From assembly GCA_027357125.1 (NCBI GenBank), contig DAHVVW010000004.1, positions 1-17,116 on the forward strand: a stretch of 17,116 nucleotides of DNA, read 5' to 3'. Below, one piece after another: positions 14,081 through 17,116 of the stretch. The position numbers and the translations under genes are program-made. Position 1 is the stretch's first letter. The number at the start of each line of letters is the position of its first letter. The DNA comes from Clostridiales bacterium (GTDB lineage: Bacteria > Bacillota > Desulfitobacteriia > Desulfitobacteriales > Desulfitobacteriaceae). Under the pieces are notes generated by a model. That model was not told the origin of the DNA and did no database searches. It saw only the letters and a list, made by a program, of their open reading frames with translations.

Positions 14081-15274
14081 ATGAGTGTTGAAAAAACTTA
14101 CGCCGAAATTAATGCCAAAATTAAAGCAGGAAAAGCAGTTGTTGTAACTGCAGAGGAACTCATCGGGCTCGTTCAGAAAAAAGGGTTAAGTGCAGCAGCC
14201 AAGGAGGTCGATGTTGTAACGACCGGAACCTTTGCTCCAATGTGCTCATCCGGGGCCTTTCTAAATTTTGGGCATACCAAACCAAGGATGAAAATGCAGA
14301 AGGTGTGGCTTAACGGCGTTCCTGCGTACGGCGGGATAGCAGCCGTAGATGCCTACCTCGGGGCTGCGGAATTACCTGATGATGACCCACTTAACAGCAA
14401 TTATCCGGGTGAATTCCGCTATGGCGGGGGACATGTAATCCAGGATTTAGTTGCACGCAAGCCTGTGAAACTAAAAGCACTGGCTTATGGTACAGACTGC
14501 TATCCGCGGCGCGAGTTTGAAACCACTATTACTTTGGATGAGATTAATGAAGCGATCCTCTTCAATCCGCGCAATGCTTATCAAAATTACAATTGTGCAG
14601 TTAATTTAACTTCCAGGACAGCTTATACCTATATGGGGATGCTTAAGCCTAACTTAGGCAATGCGCATTACTCCACTTCTGGCCAGCTAAGCCCGCTGCT
14701 TAAAGACCCGCACTTCAAAACGATCGGGATCGGTACGAAAATCTTTCTGGGTGGCGCTACGGGTTATGTTGCTTGGCATGGCACCCAGCATTTTCCTTCT
14801 ATCCAAAACCTGGAAGGGCAAGATTTGGGACCGGCAGGGGGAACTTTGGCCGTAATCGGGGATTTGAAGCAAATGAACCCGCGCTGGCTTGTTGGTACGA
14901 GCTATATCGGGTATGGTGCAACTTTGAGTGTGGGTATCGGGGTGCCCATTCCGATTCTCAATGAGGAGATAGCCAAATATGCAGCCGCAACTGACCAAGA
15001 GTTGTTTGCGCCAGTAGTTGACTATGGGGAAGCTTATCCTTCGCGGACCCCGGGAAATCTGGGCTATGTCAGTTATGCCCAATTAAAATCCGGCAAAATC
15101 ACCGTTAATGGCAAAGAAATTCCCACGGCACCACTTTCTAGCATTCCCAGGGCCCGGGAAATTGCTTCCACGCTCAAAGATTGGATTAGTAATGGGAATT
15201 TTCAGCTCACAGAACCGGTGAAATTACTTCCGTCACCTGCTGATGCTCCTGCGGCCAATGTGCTAAGAGCGTAG
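14081..15274 (+). CDS. HcyBio/DUF39 (COG1900) protein, aspartate-semialdehyde sulfurtransferase
   Basis: Predicted cytosolic enzyme of 397 residues that helps convert L-aspartate semialdehyde to homocysteine using sulfide-derived sulfur, as shown for the family in methanogens (MA1821 of Methanosarcina acetivorans). Family blocks are clear: TTGTFAPMCSSGAFLNFGH near 47-65, GVPAYGGIAAVDAYLGA, YGTDCYPRREFET and the NYNCAVN/YTYMG region. C55 and C140 match the two cysteines I recall as essential in the archaeal protein; C172 is a further conserved-looking one. The protein ends shortly after the DUF39 domain, without the CBS pair carried by the methanogen homologue. Start is ATG with GGAGGGG (14063-14069) 11 nt upstream. 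It is the first gene behind the SAM-I riboswitch and is followed after 42 nt by its ferredoxin partner. Sulfur chemistry is inferred from homologues. Confidence 0.92.
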   Translation: MSVEKTYAEINAKIKAGKAVVVTAEELIGLVQKKGLSAAAKEVDVVTTGTFAPMCSSGAFLNFGHTKPRMKMQKVWLNGVPAYGGIAAVDAYLGAAELPDDDPLNSNYPGEFRYGGGHVIQDLVARKPVKLKALAYGTDCYPRREFETTITLDEINEAILFNPRNAYQNYNCAVNLTSRTAYTYMGMLKPNLGNAHYSTSGQLSPLLKDPHFKTIGIGTKIFLGGATGYVAWHGTQHFPSIQNLEGQDLGPAGGTLAVIGDLKQMNPRWLVGTSYIGYGATLSVGIGVPIPILNEEIAKYAAATDQELFAPVVDYGEAYPSRTPGNLGYVSYAQLKSGKITVNGKEIPTAPLSSIPRAREIASTLKDWISNGNFQLTEPVKLLPSPADAPAANVLRA

Positions 15275-15316
15275 GATAAAGAGAATAAAGCCGGATGAGA
15301 AGAAAGGAGAGGTTAT

Positions 15317-15718
15317 ATGTCTCCCAAGAGAATAGTATTGCGTTTCGGTACAGATATTTCAGTTAAACCGATCGTATATCGCTTAGTTAAGGATTATGAT
15401 TTAGTCGTTAATATTGTCAAAGCTGATGTTAACCCGCAAAAAGAAGGTACAATGGTACTCGAAGTGATAGGGGATCAGAGTGAGCAAGGGCTTGACTATC
15501 TTCGCGAAATTGGGGTATCAGTGCAGGATCTTAATCAAGAGATTATTCGCAATGATGACAAGTGTGTTATGTGTGGGGCTTGTACCGCGATTTGCCCTAC
15601 GGGAGCCCTATATTTAGAAAGAAATTCCATGGAAGTTAAGTTTGACGGGGATAACTGTGTAGTCTGCCAGCTCTGTGTAAAAGTTTGCCCAATGCGGGCG
15701 ATGGAGGTCCGGCTCTAA
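15317..15718 (+). CDS. NIL-domain 2[4Fe-4S] ferredoxin, partner of the DUF39 enzyme
   Basis: Small iron-sulfur protein of 133 residues, homologous in layout to MA1822, which works with the DUF39 protein in methanogen homocysteine synthesis. Residues 1-75 form a NIL domain, the ferredoxin-like ligand-binding fold also found at the C-terminus of methionine ABC transporter ATPases. Residues 80-128 carry two complete CxxCxxCxxxCP motifs: C83, C86, C89, C93 and C114, C117, C120, C124. It probably supplies electrons or relays sulfur for thiol formation; which one is not evident from sequence. Start is ATG with AAAGGAG (15303-15309) 7 nt upstream. The next gene starts on the base after its stop, so translation of the two is probably coupled. 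Confidence 0.92.
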   Translation: MSPKRIVLRFGTDISVKPIVYRLVKDYDLVVNIVKADVNPQKEGTMVLEVIGDQSEQGLDYLREIGVSVQDLNQEIIRNDDKCVMCGACTAICPTGALYLERNSMEVKFDGDNCVVCQLCVKVCPMRAMEVRL

Positions 15719-16462
15719 TTGGAATACAGCGAACGCACCTATCGTCAACTGCACCGCCAACATGATCTTGTTCATTTTCAAGCGATGGTAAAGGAAACTG
15801 ACTTGGACATTGGAATCCGTAAAGAACGCTATTCGGCGGCAACGGTACAGTGGGTTGAGAGTGTGGTTAAGGATGTGCGGCTGCCATTGGAGGAATACGT
15901 TGTCCGTGATCCCGGTTTTGTGGCTGCCCTTACTCCGTACGCTGTGTTAGCGGACGCCCCACGGATTGCCGTCATGATGGCAGAAGCCGGGAGGCAAGCC
16001 GGGGTTGGTCCGATGGCTGCGGTTGCGGGGGCAGTGTCAGAGTTGGTAGGAAAGGCGATAGCTAAACGTTCACGGGATGTGATAGTGGAAAACGGAGGGG
16101 ATATATTTCTCCGTACAGGCCGGACACGCTATATCGGAATTTTTGCGGGGGCATCCCCCTTGTCTAACAAGATTGCTCTTGAGATCAAGCCAGAGCACAC
16201 TCCCTTAGGAATCTGCACCTCTTCCGGCAAAATCGGGCATTCTCTCAGTTTCGGACAGGCTGATGCGGTTGTGATTCTGTCTCCGTCAACCGCCTTGGCT
16301 GACGCTGTGGCTACGGCTACCGGGAATCGCGTTAAGAATGGCTCAGATATGGAAGAAGCCATCGAGTTTGCAGCCGGAATTCATGGAGTTACAGGAGCCT
16401 TAATCATTTGGGAAGACAAGCTGGCTGCCTGGGGACGGGTTAAACTAGTTCCGCAAAATTAG
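15719..16462 (+). CDS. UPF0280/COG2122 (ApbE-like) protein, sulfide-assimilation factor
   Basis: Protein of 247 residues of the UPF0280 family, distantly related to the FAD transferase ApbE. The archaeal member MA1715 is needed for efficient sulfide assimilation into homocysteine; its chemistry is unresolved. Family features seen: HDLVHFQAMVKETDLDIGI near the N-terminus, the PRIAVMMAEAGRQAGVGPMAAVAGAVSE region, IVENGGDIFLR and LGICTSSGKIGHS, which recall ApbE active-site blocks. Start is TTG at 15719, immediately after the ferredoxin stop, with GGAGGT (15703-15708) 10 nt upstream inside the preceding gene. No ATG gives a full family N-terminus, so the TTG is favoured. Third and last gene of the SAM-controlled operon; a hairpin follows at 16475. 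Confidence 0.9.
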   Translation: MEYSERTYRQLHRQHDLVHFQAMVKETDLDIGIRKERYSAATVQWVESVVKDVRLPLEEYVVRDPGFVAALTPYAVLADAPRIAVMMAEAGRQAGVGPMAAVAGAVSELVGKAIAKRSRDVIVENGGDIFLRTGRTRYIGIFAGASPLSNKIALEIKPEHTPLGICTSSGKIGHSLSFGQADAVVILSPSTALADAVATATGNRVKNGSDMEEAIEFAAGIHGVTGALIIWEDKLAAWGRVKLVPQN

Positions 16463-16474
16463 TACCGAAAATTT

Positions 16475-16496
16475 GGTTCAAGTCTGAACCCTTTCT
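16475..16496. terminator. Short hairpin between convergent genes, probable bidirectional terminator
   Basis: GGTTCA (16475-16480) and TGAACC (16485-16490) form a perfect 6-bp stem with a 4-nt loop. CTTTCT follows on the plus strand, and the opposite side is A/T-rich (AAATTTTC reading the minus strand), so it could end transcripts from both sides. The stem is short and the T-tracts imperfect. Confidence 0.55.
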
Positions 16497-16538
16497 ACTC
16501 AAGAGCATAAGATATGTTACATCTTTATGGACGCTAAG

Positions 16539-17116
16539 TTAGATCTTACGCCTGAACCTGATGATATTACCGCTCTCTTGCACTTCTACTTGATCGGCAG
16601 CTTGCATCAGATCAAGCATGCCTACAACTTTTGATACCGCGAGAAACATTTCAAACCCCTGCACCCAGGGGTATATTTTTTTGGCTAAAGTGTAGGGAGT
16701 ATAGGCATCTTCGCATAGGAAAGGGTAGATTTCGTCCATCCGAGTCGTATAGTTATCGAATACCTCGAACGCTTTTGTGTCGGGGTCGTCAAATGCTTCT
16801 CCGTGCCCTGGATAGATAATGGATAATCGTAACTGGAGAATGTCTCTTAAGCTTTTTAAGTATTGACGGGAAGTAGACATCCAGTATCCGTTCCCATCCG
16901 GTTCCAGCACAGGATTAGGCGTGATCCCGGCTAAAAAGTGATCACCGGAAAAGAGTGTACCTGAAAAATGCTCATAAATACTGATACTGCCGGGAGAATG
17001 GCCCGGCGTGGGAATGATTTCAAGCTTATAATTCCCGAGCTTAAACACTTCCCCACCGTACACAGGGGTAGCAGAATTAAGCTTGCTGCCAAAAGTTTGA
17101 TTACGTTCACGGATTA
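16539..17116 (-). CDS. MBL-fold metallo-hydrolase, N-terminus outside window
   Basis: C-terminal part of a metallo-beta-lactamase-fold hydrolase (glyoxalase II-like group). Translation is open through the right edge, reading ...IRERNQTFGSKLNSA before the GTG at 17063, so that GTG is internal and the true start is off the window. Visible motifs are PTPGHSPGSISIYE (third metal His), FSGDHF (bridging Asp) and YPGHGEAF (last metal His); the HxHxDH motif should lie in the missing part. After the core comes a helical tail of about 90 residues, with KKIYPW near its middle, typical of MBL proteins annotated as broad hydrolases. The substrate cannot be told from this. It is convergent with the homocysteine operon, 76 nt apart, and so not part of it. 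Confidence 0.88.
   Translation of the reverse strand, partial: IRERNQTFGSKLNSATPVYGGEVFKLGNYKLEIIPTPGHSPGSISIYEHFSGTLFSGDHFLAGITPNPVLEPDGNGYWMSTSRQYLKSLRDILQLRLSIIYPGHGEAFDDPDTKAFEVFDNYTTRMDEIYPFLCEDAYTPYTLAKKIYPWVQGFEMFLAVSKVVGMLDLMQAADQVEVQESGNIIRFRRKI

Noticed and set aside
17061..17063. GTG at 17063 (minus strand) as the start of the MBL hydrolase
   Set aside because: The frame stays open to the right edge, and the essential HxHxDH motif is missing from the shorter product.

Overview
The window looks like chromosomal DNA from an anaerobic, low-to-mid-GC Gram-positive bacterium of class Clostridia, probably near Desulfitobacterium/Desulfosporosinus. This rests on a SpoIIIE/FtsK translocase, a textbook SAM-I (S-box) riboswitch that works by transcription attenuation, strong AGGAGG-like ribosome binding sites with some GTG/TTG starts, and an anaerobe-type homocysteine operon containing a ferredoxin. 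The genus is inferred. I see no insertion sequence, phage, CRISPR or tRNA/rRNA.

Layout. (1) 1-2076 is the C-terminal part of an FtsK/SpoIIIE DNA translocase, cut by the left edge and closed by a strong intrinsic terminator (2082-2110). Its linker is long and contains two kinds of internal repeat. (2) 2252-10879 is one intact 8.6-kb gene for a 2875-residue cyclic beta-1,2-glucan synthase (NdvB/ChvB/Cgs type). (3) 11039-12457 and 12500-13684 are a DASS/SLC13-type anion transporter and an M24 metallopeptidase, probably co-transcribed from a promoter near 10885-10914. (4) 13685-14080 is a regulatory region: a stem-loop, A-rich direct repeats, an extended -10 promoter and a SAM-I riboswitch whose P1, antiterminator and terminator can all be traced. 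(5) 14081-16462 is a three-gene operon: HcyBio/DUF39 protein, NIL-domain 2[4Fe-4S] ferredoxin, and UPF0280/COG2122 protein. (6) A short hairpin at 16475-16490 separates it from a convergent MBL-fold hydrolase gene on the minus strand that runs off the right edge.

How the parts work together. The best supported story is region 4-5. The three protein families are those linked in methanogens (Methanosarcina acetivorans MA1821, MA1822, MA1715) to making homocysteine directly from aspartate semialdehyde and sulfide, without O-acyl-homoserine. Here all three sit in one transcription unit behind a SAM-sensing attenuator, so methionine-cycle status should control a sulfide-dependent route to homocysteine. 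The archaeal DUF39 protein carries CBS domains as I recall it; this one ends without them.

The second theme is coding repeats. The FtsK linker (517-606) and a linker in the glucan synthase (8330-8389) both contain tandem 15-bp, five-codon repeats with a K-x-[D/N] pattern, although the two genes are unrelated.
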